In this document: piece after piece, positions 8,321 to 17,373 of the stretch
How the letters are laid out: each line of letters starts with the position of its first letter
Position numbering within the stretch: the stretch's first letter is position 1
NCBI GenBank assembly: GCA_023426375.1
Contig: JAFAAV010000063.1
Coordinates: forward strand, 9,581-73,580
Reading direction: 5' to 3'
DNA length: 64,000 bases
Source: Actinomycetes bacterium
Lineage (GTDB): Bacteria > Actinomycetota > Actinomycetes > Actinomycetales > Micrococcaceae
The notes under the pieces: model-generated
What the model saw: the letters and a program-made list of their open reading frames with translations, nothing else
What the model was told of the DNA's origin: nothing
The model's database searches: none
Program-made: the position numbers and the translations under genes

Positions 8321-10156
8321 CTACAGCACGGTCAGGATGACGGTGTCGCCGTCTTCACGCTGGTGGACCACGCGATCCAGGGTTGAACCCACGGGACGGT
8401 TCACCTCAACGGTGAAACCGAGTTCCTCCAGCGACTCGCGCGCGGAATCGACGTTCTGACCGACCACGTTGGGAACCTGGTCCGGAGGGCTGGAGGTCGC
8501 CACGAACAGGTCGACGGCTGTTCCCTCCTCGGCCTTGGAACCGGCAGCGGGTTGTTGTTGGAGCACGGTGCCGTCGGACTCATGGGAGAACTGGGTTTGC
8601 ACTCCACCCACGGAGAATCCGGCTTGGCTGATGGAGTCACGCGCCTCGTCAAGGGGCATGCCTTGGAACGACGGGACATCCAGTTGTGCCGGGCCCTCGG
8701 AGACCAGCAGCACCACTTGTTCGATTCCTCGAACCTGAGCTGACTGGCCCGGATCAGTGGCGATCACCGAACCGGCGGGAATCTGCGCGTTGGTCATCGT
8801 GTGAACACCCACGTTGTTGATCCCGGCGGCGCCCAAGGTGCGTTCGGCGTTGGCCACAGGCACTCCCGAGACATCGGGCACCGTGTGTGCTGCGGTTCCC
8901 GGGCCGGAAGCGAGCCACCAGCCCAAGAATCCGGCCAGCGCGAGCAGCAGCACGAACACCACCGAACCGACAGCCACGTGGAGTGCCTTGGGCTGGGGGT
9001 TGAGCGTGACACGGGGTTGCTCAGGTGTCCGGTGAGCCGTGGAACCAGCGGCGGTGATGGCCACGGTTTGTGTCGCGTCCAGGTCGTAGTTCGGCAGGAT
9101 GCCGGCGGCCGGTACGGCGTGAGTGGTGGCATCCCGCACCTCGGAGCCGGAGATCGGCTCGGTCAATGACGAGTTCGGCGGCTGAGCCGAGAGCACCGTG
9201 GTCTCCGCCTGATCACTCCCAACCGTGTGGTCCGGTCGCGGAAATACTTCCGTGACATCAGAGACAGGAATCACGTGGGTCGGTTGGTTGAGCGACACCG
9301 GGTCGTTCATGGGTGGCAATGAGCGATGGATGGCAAGGGCCAGATCCAGGAGGGCGGCGGCGTCGGCGGGTCGGGCGTCCTGATTGCGTGCGGTACAACG
9401 CAGCACGAACTCGTCCAGGCTGTCCGGAATGCCGGAGGAAATGCGGCTGGGGGCGGGGACATCGCGGCTGACGTGTGCGTTGGCCACCTGCAGCGCGGTG
9501 CCGGTGTAGGGACGGGAACCGGTGAGCATCTCGTACGTCATGATGCCCACGGCGTACACGTCACAGCGCTGGTCCACGGGTTCGTGACCCACGAGTTCAG
9601 GAGCGGCGTACGCGACTGTGCCCAGGATGGTGCTCGTTGAGGTGTGCTCGTCCACGGCGCGCATCAGACCGAAGTCCGCGACCTTGACGTCACCACCGGT
9701 GGTCAGCAGGACGTTTTCGGGTTTGATGTCGCGGTGGACCATGCCGGAGCGGTGAGCTTGGGCCAGTCCCCGGAGCACCGGGATCAGAAGGTCCAGAGCG
9801 CGGCGCGCGGTCATGGGAGATTCGCGAGCGATCACATGGCGCAGGGTGGGACCGTCCACGTACTCGAGCACCAGGTAAACCACACCGTCGGCGGTCTGAC
9901 CCTGGTCGAGTACGGCCACAACGTTCGGATGATGCAATCGTGCGGCGGCCTTTGCCTCACGTTGAGCGCGTTCCACGAACTTCGGGTCGTCGGCGAAGTG
10001 GGGATGGATGATCTTGAGCGCCACGTTGCGGTCGAGACGCTCGTCCAGGCCCACGTAGACGGAGGCCGTTCCACCCGTGGCCAATCGCCGCTGGACCCGG
10101 TACCGGTGGTCCAGCAGCGTGCCGGTCAGGCGATCTTGGGGGGATTGATCAGGCAA
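8321..10156 (-). CDS. Serine/threonine protein kinase with PASTA domains
   Basis: This membrane kinase has 611 residues. A Hanks-type kinase domain occupies about residues 19-280, with glycine loop ATGGTASVY, VALKII lysine, HRDIKPEN catalytic loop, DFGLMR and an APE motif. A Pro/Thr-rich linker follows, one membrane span lies near residues 400-422, and three extracellular PASTA repeats reach the C-terminus. PASTA domains bind peptidoglycan fragments, so the kinase should sense the wall. The start is TTG 10154-10156 with AGGA 8 nt upstream, overlapping the stop of the LysM gene by 8 nt. The locus matches pknL (Rv2176), but PknL has no PASTA repeats, so the architecture here is closer to PknB. 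Confidence 0.88.
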   Translation of the reverse strand: MPDQSPQDRLTGTLLDHRYRVQRRLATGGTASVYVGLDERLDRNVALKIIHPHFADDPKFVERAQREAKAAARLHHPNVVAVLDQGQTADGVVYLVLEYVDGPTLRHVIARESPMTARRALDLLIPVLRGLAQAHRSGMVHRDIKPENVLLTTGGDVKVADFGLMRAVDEHTSTSTILGTVAYAAPELVGHEPVDQRCDVYAVGIMTYEMLTGSRPYTGTALQVANAHVSRDVPAPSRISSGIPDSLDEFVLRCTARNQDARPADAAALLDLALAIHRSLPPMNDPVSLNQPTHVIPVSDVTEVFPRPDHTVGSDQAETTVLSAQPPNSSLTEPISGSEVRDATTHAVPAAGILPNYDLDATQTVAITAAGSTAHRTPEQPRVTLNPQPKALHVAVGSVVFVLLLALAGFLGWWLASGPGTAAHTVPDVSGVPVANAERTLGAAGINNVGVHTMTNAQIPAGSVIATDPGQSAQVRGIEQVVLLVSEGPAQLDVPSFQGMPLDEARDSISQAGFSVGGVQTQFSHESDGTVLQQQPAAGSKAEEGTAVDLFVATSSPPDQVPNVVGQNVDSARESLEELGFTVEVNRPVGSTLDRVVHQREDGDTVILTVL

Positions 10157-11294
10157 ATCGCTTTTCCTGAGCGGAGACCGCTCGTACGTAGTCCTTGGTG
10201 TCCGAGAACAAACCGTAGGTCTTCACCCCGTGGAGACCCTGGTAATACGCACCGATGCCCATTTCCTTGGACGGTGCTTTGTCCTGGAGTTCCTTGATAA
10301 TGGCCACTCCGGCCGTGATGTTGTCCCGGGTGTCCAACAGGTCCAGATCACGCCCGACCAGGTTTGATGCCCACTCGCCGGCGGACGGGATGACCTGCAT
10401 GGTTCCTACCGCATCGGCGGGGGAGACCACTCCCTGCTGGAAGCCGGACTCCTGCGCGGCGTGGGCCAGAGCGAGTTTCGGATCCACGCCCATGGATTCC
10501 GCGGTCTCACGAATCATTGATTGCACGGCTTCCTGGGACGGCAGGTCGCGTTGCTGCAGCTCGGCGTGGTGCTTGTTCGCCGAATCCACCACGTGCTTGG
10601 GATAGGTCCGGCCCGCGAACGTATCGCCCACGGCCGGCTTGTGGGCCGCGGCGAGTTTCTGCGCTTCCGGTGCCTTGGGCTTGGGTGCGGTTTCGGTCAC
10701 CGACGCCGCGGCGGGCGCCTGAGCGGCGTCGTCGGCCTTCGCGGTGGCCTGGGAACCTGGAATCTTGAGGGCCTGACCCGGGCGGAGCAGCGACGACGCG
10801 TTGAGGTCGTTGGCCTCTTGCAGATCGAGCACGCTGACCCCGTGCTTATCCGCGAGATCCCAGATGGTGTCCCCGGAAGCGATCGTGTGGCGAGTGGTCG
10901 GAGTCTTGGGTTCAGGCTTCTCTGCCGGTTTGGCGTCGTCGGGGGCGGGTTCGGAAGCCTTGGCTTGGGAGCCGGGGATCGTCAGCCGGTCGCCCGGGCG
11001 CACCATGGCGTGGGCGGGGATCTTGTTGGCCTGCATCAACTCGGCCACGGACACGCCGTGCTTGGTGGCCAGCGACCAGACTGAATCGCCCGCGGCCACG
11101 GTGATTTCACCGGGCGCCTGTGCATGTTGGGACGTGCCGGTGTTCTGGGGCGTCACGGGCGATTGCGCGTGCGCTGTACCGAGGGAGCCGAGAGCCGACA
11201 GGGCAGCCAGCGCGGTGACGGCCGAACCCTTGGTGGCTCGGCGGGCCCATGTGGAACGAGCGGACGGGCGATCTTCTGGCGGCTCAACCGGCAT
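10149..11294 (-). CDS. LysM-domain lytic transglycosylase, secreted
   Basis: The 381-residue product has a twin-Arg-like basic N-terminus and signal peptide ending near AHA-Q (about residue 44). Two LysM peptidoglycan-binding domains follow (about 62-107 and 133-178, each with the GDT/S-W-LA-KHGVS pattern), separated by Ala/Pro/Lys-rich linkers. A C-terminal SLT/goose-lysozyme-like transglycosylase domain runs from about residue 250. The presumed catalytic Glu is in AHAAQESGF, followed by VGTMQVIPS and GIGAYYQG. It should cleave glycan strands outside the membrane. The gene is upstream of, and overlaps, the PASTA kinase gene, suggesting a shared wall-sensing role. The start is ATG 11292-11294. 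Confidence 0.85.
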   Translation of the reverse strand: MPVEPPEDRPSARSTWARRATKGSAVTALAALSALGSLGTAHAQSPVTPQNTGTSQHAQAPGEITVAAGDSVWSLATKHGVSVAELMQANKIPAHAMVRPGDRLTIPGSQAKASEPAPDDAKPAEKPEPKTPTTRHTIASGDTIWDLADKHGVSVLDLQEANDLNASSLLRPGQALKIPGSQATAKADDAAQAPAAASVTETAPKPKAPEAQKLAAAHKPAVGDTFAGRTYPKHVVDSANKHHAELQQRDLPSQEAVQSMIRETAESMGVDPKLALAHAAQESGFQQGVVSPADAVGTMQVIPSAGEWASNLVGRDLDLLDTRDNITAGVAIIKELQDKAPSKEMGIGAYYQGLHGVKTYGLFSDTKDYVRAVSAQEKRFA

Positions 11295-11435
11295 GTTCGT
11301 GCTACCTGCCTAAGTACGAGGATGAGGGGAAGGCCACCGACTCACGCGAGCCGTGACAGCGTGACCAGAGTACCCGACCTGACTGGGCGAGTTGGAGAAC
11401 TGACCGGAACGGCCAACCGTGGCAAAGTATTGTCC

Positions 11436-11822
11436 GTGAATCCTTCAACCGATATCAGCCCCGAAACCTTCGCCGAACTCGATTCCCTGGTGGGGGAATG
11501 GACGTACCTGCCTGACATCGCGGAAGCCCTGGACATTCAGATCACCAAGGTGCACCGCATGATGGACCAGGGAGAGTTCCTCGAGGTCCGCCGCCCCGAG
11601 GACGGCATCCGAGTGGTCCCCGCCGAATTCATGGTGGACGCTCAGCCGCTCAACGCGCTCAAGGGCACGATTGCCGTGTTGCGGGACGCTCGCTACACGG
11701 ACGTCGAGGCCATTCGCTGGCTGTTCACCCCGGACGAGTCCCTGCCCGGACGTCCCGTGGACGCGTTGCGTGACGGTCGCAAGACCGAGGTGCGACGCCG
11801 CGCCCAAGCCCTGGGTTGGTAG
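11436..11822 (+). CDS. Rv2175c-like DNA-binding protein
   Basis: This is a 128-residue cytoplasmic protein with an N-terminal winged-helix-like region (YLPDIAEALDIQITKVHRMMDQGEFL) and a C-terminal Rv2175c-type domain (LNALKGTIAVLRDARYTDVEAIRWLF...). In M. tuberculosis, Rv2175c is a DNA-binding substrate of PknL, encoded next door. The same adjacency here, divergent from the kinase operon, supports a kinase-substrate pair. GTG 11436 is chosen because homology begins there and CAAAGT lies 7 nt upstream. The frame is open further upstream but with no ribosome site. Confidence 0.8.
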   Translation: MNPSTDISPETFAELDSLVGEWTYLPDIAEALDIQITKVHRMMDQGEFLEVRRPEDGIRVVPAEFMVDAQPLNALKGTIAVLRDARYTDVEAIRWLFTPDESLPGRPVDALRDGRKTEVRRRAQALGW

Positions 11823-11824
11823 TC

Positions 11825-12937
11825 CTACCGGCTGCGCCGCACCGCGGCATCCGCGAGTGCACGCAGACCGGCTCGGGCCACCTCGTTCGTCGGAAGTGAC
11901 GCGAGCTGGTGGTCCGCGGTGGCGACCAACTCGCCGATCAGATCCTCGACATGCCCCAATGCGCCGCTGTCCACCATGAGAGTGCGGGCGCGCTGGATCT
12001 CGTCCTCGGACAGGTCGCCGCGGCCCAGGGCGGAGTCCAACCACGCGAGGTCCTCGGTGGCAGCTCCTCTGGCGCACAGAGCCACGAGCGCCGTGCGTTT
12101 GCCCTCCCGGATGTCGTCACCGGCCGGTTTGCCCGTGGTCCCGGGATCGCCGAAGACTCCTAGCACGTCGTCACGGAGCTGGAAGGCTTCACCCACCGGT
12201 AGCGCGAAGGTTGAGCAATGAGCGACGAAATCTTCGTCCGCACCGGCCAATCCGGCGCCGATCCGCACTGGGTGTTCCACCGAGTACTTGGCGGATTTAT
12301 AACGCAGGACTGCCATGGCACGAGCCAGTTGTTCTTCGGGGTCCTCGGGGGTGGGGGCCACCTCGGCGTGCACATCCAGGTACTGGCCGACCATGACCTC
12401 GGTGCGCATCGTGTCGAAAATGGTGCGGGCCACGCGTTCGTGCTCCCGAGGTAACTCGGCCGTGGCCTGAGCGAACAACTGCTCGGCAAAGGACAGGCTT
12501 GTATCGCCGGTCAGGACTGCGGCGCTGATACCGAAGTGGGCGGCGTCGTCACGCCAGCCGGACTGAGTGTGGACCCTCTCGAATTCGCGATGAACGCTGG
12601 GCTGACCGCGTCGGGTGTCGGAACGATCCAAAATGTCGTCGTGGATGAGTGCCGCGGATTGGAACAGTTCCAGCGCCGCGGCCGCGCGGACGATGGTGGG
12701 TGCGAGAGCTTCGCCTCCGGCGGCGCGCCAACCCCAGTAGCTCAAGCGTGCGCGCAGGCGTTTCCCGCCGGCGGTGAGCCTCTCGATGGAATCCACCAGT
12801 CGAGGGGCGTCCGGTGAAATCCGTGAGACACGATCCCGTTCCGTTGCGAAGAAATTCTCCAGGAGCTCGTTGAGCGCCCGTGAGAACTGAGCGTCCTCGG
12901 TGCCTGCTGCTGTCACGGGGTTTGGCGTCTCGGTCAT
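11825..12937 (-). CDS. Polyprenyl diphosphate synthase (IdsA-like)
   Basis: This trans-isoprenyl diphosphate synthase has 370 residues and elongates allylic diphosphates with isopentenyl diphosphate to C15-C20 or longer products. The first aspartate-rich motif is HDDILDRSD (Asp100-Asp104), and the second is RDDVLGVFGD in the C-terminal half. The GGKRLR motif for IPP binding is at residues 57-62. Product length cannot be told: it may feed menaquinone, carotenoid or undecaprenyl pathways. The position next to the Rv2175c-like gene matches idsA2 of M. tuberculosis. ATG 12937 is preceded by AAGGTG at 8 nt. It converges with the Rv2175c-like gene with only 2 nt between stops. Confidence 0.86.
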   Translation of the reverse strand: MTETPNPVTAAGTEDAQFSRALNELLENFFATERDRVSRISPDAPRLVDSIERLTAGGKRLRARLSYWGWRAAGGEALAPTIVRAAAALELFQSAALIHDDILDRSDTRRGQPSVHREFERVHTQSGWRDDAAHFGISAAVLTGDTSLSFAEQLFAQATAELPREHERVARTIFDTMRTEVMVGQYLDVHAEVAPTPEDPEEQLARAMAVLRYKSAKYSVEHPVRIGAGLAGADEDFVAHCSTFALPVGEAFQLRDDVLGVFGDPGTTGKPAGDDIREGKRTALVALCARGAATEDLAWLDSALGRGDLSEDEIQRARTLMVDSGALGHVEDLIGELVATADHQLASLPTNEVARAGLRALADAAVRRSR

Positions 12938-13143
12938 ACTGCGGGCACCTTATCGTCCTGGCGGTCTGGTGGGAACTGCCCCTGCCCATGGCTCGGAGCA
13001 CCGCTCCAGCCTATCGGGAAGCCATGACGCCTCTGCATGTCAGTGCCGATGCCTAGGCTGAGGACAACGGAAGAGATCGTGGCCGCAGTTGCTGAGTCGG
13101 CTTGATCGAACGAGCAGGGTGATCCCGGGGAAAGGTGGTTTCG

Positions 13144-14421
13144 ATGAGCGACATTCCTCCTTCGCGACACGCTTCCCGGGCCAGCCGGGGCCCCACAGCC
13201 GAGCAGCTCGAGAAGTACCGCCGCTGCGCCATCCTGCACGTGGACATGGACATGTTCTTCGTGGGGGTCGAGCTGCTACGGACACCTCAGCACCGTGGCA
13301 AACCGGTGATCGTGGCCGGGTCGGGTCCGCGCTCGGTGGTGCTCTCCGCCTCTTACGAGGCGCGAAAATTCGGTGTGAACTCCGCTATGCCGCTCGTTCA
13401 AGCGCGCGCGGCATGCCCACATGCCGTGGTGCTGGAACCACACCGCGAGGACTACACCCACTATTCGGGTCTCGTCATGGCCATGTTCCGCGAGATCACC
13501 GACCGTGTGGAACAACTCAGCGTGGACGAGGCGTTCCTGGACGTCTCGGGCGCCATCCGCCGCCTCGGTCCGCCGGCCGTCATCGCGCGGCGAATCAGGG
13601 CGGAGATCGAGAACCGCACCGGACTGACCGCTTCCGTGGGGGTGGCGGAGACCAAGACGGTCGCCAAGATTGCCTCCGCGCACTGCAAACCGGACGGCCT
13701 GCTGATCGTGGAACCACAGCACACCCTGGCCTTCCTGGCGCAATTGCCGGTCACCAAGTTGTGGGGAGTGGGCAAGCGGACTGCGGCCATCCTGCAGGGC
13801 GCCGGGTTGAACACCGTGGGAGATATCGCAAGGACACCCGTCAACAGACTCCGCTCGCTCGTGGGGGATGCCGCGGGGTACCACTTGCATCAACTGGCCA
13901 ACGGGTACGACCCCCGAGCTGTCACACCGGTGCGCGAAGAGAAGAGCCTGGGGGCTGAACGAACCTTCGACAAAGACATTTCGGACACGTCTCAACTGAA
14001 ACGAGTGCTGCTCGGGCTCTCCCACGACACAGCGGCACGGTTACGCCGGCACGGACTGCGCGCGGAGCGTGTGGGACTCAAGCTGAGGTACTCCGACTTC
14101 TCGACCATTTCGCGCTCGCGGACCCTGAATCATCCGATTACGTCCGCTCATGATCTGTACACGGAATCGGCAGCGCTTCTCGATCACTTGGGGCCCCGAA
14201 AGCAGGCAGTCAGATTGCTGGGAGTTCGCGCTGAAAAATTGGGGGCATCGGACGATGCACTGCAGCTGAGTCTCGACGGCCGCGAGGAGGAATGGGGGGC
14301 TGCTGAGCAGGCCATGGACCGCGTGCACAGTCGCTTCGGTCCAGGAGTGATTCGGCCGGCCAAGCTGCTCGACCCGACCGTGCCAAACCGGTCCGCAGGG
14401 GATATCCTTGATAACACGTGA
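13144..14421 (+). CDS. dinB: DNA polymerase IV
   Basis: This Y-family translesion polymerase has 425 residues. Catalytic motifs are HVDMDMFF (first aspartates) and SVDEAFLDVSG (Asp-Glu pair). A helix-hairpin-helix thumb region follows (KLWGVGKRTAAIL), then the little-finger domain. A beta-clamp-binding peptide is not obvious at the C-terminus. GTG 13135 is in frame but ATG 13144 is better placed, 8 nt after AAAGG. It is transcribed toward the DUF3040 gene and the dcw cluster. An SOS LexA box was not recognised upstream. Confidence 0.9.
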   Translation: MSDIPPSRHASRASRGPTAEQLEKYRRCAILHVDMDMFFVGVELLRTPQHRGKPVIVAGSGPRSVVLSASYEARKFGVNSAMPLVQARAACPHAVVLEPHREDYTHYSGLVMAMFREITDRVEQLSVDEAFLDVSGAIRRLGPPAVIARRIRAEIENRTGLTASVGVAETKTVAKIASAHCKPDGLLIVEPQHTLAFLAQLPVTKLWGVGKRTAAILQGAGLNTVGDIARTPVNRLRSLVGDAAGYHLHQLANGYDPRAVTPVREEKSLGAERTFDKDISDTSQLKRVLLGLSHDTAARLRRHGLRAERVGLKLRYSDFSTISRSRTLNHPITSAHDLYTESAALLDHLGPRKQAVRLLGVRAEKLGASDDALQLSLDGREEEWGAAEQAMDRVHSRFGPGVIRPAKLLDPTVPNRSAGDILDNT

Positions 14422-14471
14422 TGATCATCCGGGTTCCGCGGTCATCTTCATCTCTACTCGCAGGAGGAATC

Positions 14472-14858
14472 GTGCCCCTTTCCGAGCACGAACAGCAGCT
14501 TCTGGCGCAGCTTGAAAAGCAACTGCACCAAGAAGATCCGCGCTTCGCTTCCACCATGCAGCCGGAACCCACCCGTGGGCGTGGTTCCAAGCGCAACGTG
14601 GTGCTGGGCGTAGTGATTGCCGTGGTCGGTCTGGGAATTGTCCTCGCCGGTGTCGCCACCAACCTGATCATCCTGGGGGTGCTTGGCTTCATCATCATGG
14701 GAGTGGGCGTGTACGTGGCCATCATCCCGGCCAAGGGAGAGCCCGCGGGGTCCAGTCCCGCCGGGCCCAGGAAGAGCGGCAGCCCCAAGTCCTCATCCAG
14801 CTTCCTGCAGAACCTCGAACAGAAGTGGGACCAGCGTAATCAGGGCGGCGGCAACTAG
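14472..14858 (+). CDS. DUF3040 family membrane protein
   Basis: The 128-residue protein begins with the family hallmark MPLSEHEQQLLAQLEKQL, followed by an acidic stretch and two adjacent membrane spans (VVLGVVIAVVGLGIVLAGVA and LIILGVLGFIIMGVGVYVAI). The Ser/Gly/Pro-rich tail is cytoplasmic. DUF3040 genes commonly sit just upstream of mraZ in actinobacteria, but no function is known. The start is GTG 14472, preceded by AGGAGG at 14462-14467. Confidence 0.82.
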   Translation: MPLSEHEQQLLAQLEKQLHQEDPRFASTMQPEPTRGRGSKRNVVLGVVIAVVGLGIVLAGVATNLIILGVLGFIIMGVGVYVAIIPAKGEPAGSSPAGPRKSGSPKSSSSFLQNLEQKWDQRNQGGGN

Positions 14859-14904
14859 CCCCTCCACTTATCCCCCACTTTCCTCCCTAGAACCAGTTTT
14901 TCGG

Positions 14905-14933
14905 CTCCTCGGTCAATGACCGGGGAGTTTTTC
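14905..14933 (+). terminator. Rho-independent terminator before mraZ
   Basis: CTCCTCGG pairs with CCGGGGAG (one G-U) around the TCAATGA loop, and the stem is followed by TTTTTCTTT. It separates the DUF3040 transcript from the dcw operon. Confidence 0.8.
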
Positions 14934-14984
14934 TTTGCCCGAAGACCGCCGAAAGGGCGCTGAGATCCCCGGAAACACGGGGGA

Positions 14985-15040
14985 GTGGGGCGAATACGTT
15001 GACGGTGGAGGCAAGTGGAGTAAAGTGGAGCGCGGTAGAG
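14985..15040 (+). promoter_or_regulatory. mraZ promoter with phased MraZ-binding repeats
   Basis: GTGGAG occurs at 15005, 15015 and 15025, GTAGAG at 15035 and GTGGGG at 14985, all on one 10-bp register. MraZ is known to bind such direct repeats with 5-bp spacers. TTGACG (14999-15004) and TAAAGT (15021-15026), 16 bp apart, form a promoter with repeats inside its spacer and -10, so MraZ bound here should repress its own operon. Confidence 0.75.
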
Positions 15041-15081
15041 GAACGAGGGTGCAGCAGGACCCCTGAATCAAGGTGGTGGAG

Positions 15082-15513
15082 ATGTTTCTCGGAACATACT
15101 CACCGCGTCTTGATGAAAAGGCCCGGCTGATCCTCCCGGCCAAGTTTCGGGCTGAACTGGCGGAAGGACTCGTACTGACCCGCGGGCAAGAGCGTTGCCT
15201 GTACGTGTTCAGTACCGAGGAATTCGCCCGGGTGCACGAACAAATGCGAGCGGCACCGTTGTCGTCCAAGCAGGCACGGGATTACATCCGCGTTTTTCTG
15301 TCCGGTGCCTCTGACGAGGTTCCGGACAAGCAAGGCCGCGTGACCATCCCCGCGTCACTGCGCAGTTACGCCGGGCTCGGCAAAGAGCTCGCCGTGATCG
15401 GTGCAGGTAGCCGCGCGGAGATCTGGGATGCACAGGCATGGCAGGAGTACTTGGAGGAGAAGGAGGCAGCGTTCTCGGACACCGAAGAAGAGGTGATCCC
15501 CGGACTGTTCTGA
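15082..15513 (+). CDS. mraZ: Transcriptional regulator MraZ
   Basis: This 143-residue AbrB-fold protein has two SpoVT/MraZ repeats: the first contains [23 protein letters not shown], and the second has [18 protein letters not shown]. MraZ forms ring oligomers and represses the dcw operon by binding direct repeats upstream of its own gene, and such repeats are present at 14985-15040. ATG 15082 is chosen over GTG 15073 because AAGGTGG precedes it and homology begins at MFLGTY. It is the first gene of the cluster. Confidence 0.93.
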   Translation: MFLGTYSPRLDEKARLILPAKFRAELAEGLVLTRGQERCLYVFSTEEFARVHEQMRAAPLSSKQARDYIRVFLSGASDEVPDKQGRVTIPASLRSYAGLGKELAVIGAGSRAEIWDAQAWQEYLEEKEAAFSDTEEEVIPGLF

Positions 15514-15569
15514 TTTCACCGCAGCTCATGCGCACCGGATACGAGATCTCCAGCCGCCCACGTCACCGT

Positions 15570-15626
15570 CCTGACTCGACTTCCCCCGAGTCAGGCCGGA
15601 TTCGAGAGGCGAGTGGCGGAGGGGGA
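15570..15626 (+). ncRNA. Candidate mraW RNA motif in the rsmH leader
   Basis: The 200-bp gap between mraZ and rsmH holds a perfect 9-bp hairpin (15570-15578 with 15587-15595) with the loop ACTTCCCC. The run TCCCCC (15582-15587) is complementary to GGGGGA at 15621-15626, allowing a pseudoknot. A conserved cis-acting 'mraW' RNA motif is known at this position in actinobacteria. I recall the position but cannot check the consensus. Confidence 0.55.
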
Positions 15627-15714
15627 TCTGGTAGCCGGACCGCGGAGGACCAATGACCGTCGACCACGCGGGTGACAGCAACCAGGGCTGAACCCGGACA
15701 GATCAGGAGCCCGA

Positions 15715-16698
15715 ATGCAGGACACACCAGCTGAGCAGCGCCACGTACCGGTGCTGCTCGATCGCTGTCTGGACCTTCTTGCTCCCGGTTTCGAAACCGA
15801 TCACCCGGTAGTCCTGGACGCCACTCTGGGAATGGGCGGGCATAGCGAAGCGATGCTCAAGCGATTCCCGGATCTCACGGTGGTGGGTATCGACCGGGAT
15901 CCGCAGGCGCTCGAACTCGCGGGTCGGCGGTTGGCCCCGTTCGGTGATCGGTTCCTGAGCATCCATACCACCTACGACAACATCGCCGATGCCGCTGCCG
16001 TTGCCGGTGTGGACACCGTGGACGGTGTTCTTTTCGACCTGGGTGTTTCTTCCCTGCAATTGGACGAACGTGAACGCGGGTTCGCCTACTCGTTCGATGC
16101 ACCCCTGGATATGCGCATGGACTCCGAGGCTGAGTTCACGGCGGAGACCGTGGTGAATGAGTACAGCGAAGAGGAATTGCGTGCAATATTGCGCAATTGG
16201 GGTGAGGAGCGTTTCGCGCCTCGTATTGCCCGAGCAATCGTGGCCGCGCGCGCGGTGACTCCCCTCAAGACCACCGGTGAACTCGTGGACGTGGTGAAGT
16301 CAGCGGTACCCATGAGTGCCCAGCACAAGAAGGGCCACCCCGCAAAGCAAACTTTTCAGGCGCTTCGCATTGAAGTTAATGAAGAGCTTGATGTTTTGAC
16401 CCGTGCAATTCCAGCCGCCTTGGAAACTATTAGGGTCGGGGGGCGTGTCGTCGCTATGAGTTACCACTCACTTGAGGACAAAATTGTAAAGCAGGAATTT
16501 GCGCGTGGAGCGCGGTCCACGGCACCCAAGGGATTCCCTGTGGAACTGCCGGAACACCAGCCCACGCTCAAGGTTCTGACTCGCGGAGCCGAGAGGCCCA
16601 CCGACGAGGAAACCGCGACCAACCCTCGAGCCGCCTCGGCTCGGTTGCGGGCTGTTGAGAAAATACGCACCACCATGAAGTCAGGGAGCACACGATGA
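15715..16698 (+). CDS. rsmH: 16S rRNA (cytosine(1402)-N(4))-methyltransferase
   Basis: RsmH (MraW) methylates N4 of C1402 in the 16S rRNA decoding centre. The SAM-binding motif is [15 protein letters not shown], followed by [21 protein letters not shown] and MRMD. The catalytic region is [10 protein letters not shown]. Length (327 residues) is normal. AGGAG sits 6 nt before ATG 15715, and 200 bp separate it from mraZ, with a structured leader between. The stop overlaps ftsL in an ATGA. Confidence 0.94.
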   Translation: MQDTPAEQRHVPVLLDRCLDLLAPGFETDHPVVLDATLGMGGHSEAMLKRFPDLTVVGIDRDPQALELAGRRLAPFGDRFLSIHTTYDNIADAAAVAGVDTVDGVLFDLGVSSLQLDERERGFAYSFDAPLDMRMDSEAEFTAETVVNEYSEEELRAILRNWGEERFAPRIARAIVAARAVTPLKTTGELVDVVKSAVPMSAQHKKGHPAKQTFQALRIEVNEELDVLTRAIPAALETIRVGGRVVAMSYHSLEDKIVKQEFARGARSTAPKGFPVELPEHQPTLKVLTRGAERPTDEETATNPRAASARLRAVEKIRTTMKSGSTR

Positions 16699-17321
16699 CC
16701 AGCGCGGCTATGACACGACCGGCGCCGTCATCGACCCCCCAGGAGGATGAATCCTCGCAGCATCGTCGCACCCCGTTGTCGGTTGTTCCACAGCGGCAGG
16801 TCCGGCGCAGCCGAGTGTCCACCGTGGTGATGTGCGCCATTGCCTTGGCCGCTGCACTCATGGGAATCCTGTTCCTCAACATCCAGATTTCTTCGGGCCA
16901 GTACCGTCTCACCGAGCTCACCATTCAGGAACGTGCACTCTCCCAGGAGAACGAGGCGCTCACGCAGGACATCGAGGCCAATGCCGCACCCCAGAACCTG
17001 GCCGCTCGAGCCAACGATCTGGGCATGGTGCAAGCCAAGGACGTGGGAACCGTGACCTTGAGCACGGGCGCCGTGACAGCGGCGTCGGGCGTGGCTGAGA
17101 AGGGGAACGCCCAGGAAATCCTGGTGCCCCCGGCCAAGATGAAGGGTTCCGAAGCCGCGGAGAACGCACGCATCGCTGCCGAGGAACGCGCGGAGAAACG
17201 CGCCAAGGAAGAGGCCGAGAAAAAGGCCGCGGACCGCAAGGCGCAGCAGAAGGCCCAGGAGAAGGAGAACCTCAACGGAGGCTCCATCCCGGCACCTGCA
17301 CAGCGCGAACCCGGCCAGTAA
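16695..17321 (+). CDS. ftsL: Cell division protein FtsL-like
   Basis: The 208-residue bitopic membrane protein has a basic cytoplasmic head of about 40 residues, one span ([20 protein letters not shown]), and an extracytoplasmic coiled-coil ([21 protein letters not shown]). A long Ala/Glu/Lys-rich tail follows from about residue 150. FtsL forms a complex with DivIC/FtsB and FtsQ that activates FtsW-FtsI at the septum. Sequence conservation in the family is poor, so the call rests on topology, coiled coil and position between rsmH and ftsI. The charged tail is longer than usual. Its ATG overlaps the rsmH stop. Confidence 0.8.
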   Translation: MTSAAMTRPAPSSTPQEDESSQHRRTPLSVVPQRQVRRSRVSTVVMCAIALAAALMGILFLNIQISSGQYRLTELTIQERALSQENEALTQDIEANAAPQNLAARANDLGMVQAKDVGTVTLSTGAVTAASGVAEKGNAQEILVPPAKMKGSEAAENARIAAEERAEKRAKEEAEKKAADRKAQQKAQEKENLNGGSIPAPAQREPGQ

Positions 17322-17330
17322 ACTATGCAC

Positions 17331-17373
17331 TTCCGGCAACGGTGCCGGAACCACAGCCGTACCTTCGGAGGTA
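17331..17373 (+). other. Two small hairpins in the ftsL-ftsI spacer
   Basis: TTCCGGCA/TGCCGGAA (17331-17350, loop ACGG) and TACCT/AGGTA (17360-17373, loop TCGG) occupy the 89-bp gap. Neither is followed by a T tract, so they look like RNA processing or translation-control structures rather than terminators. Confidence 0.45.
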
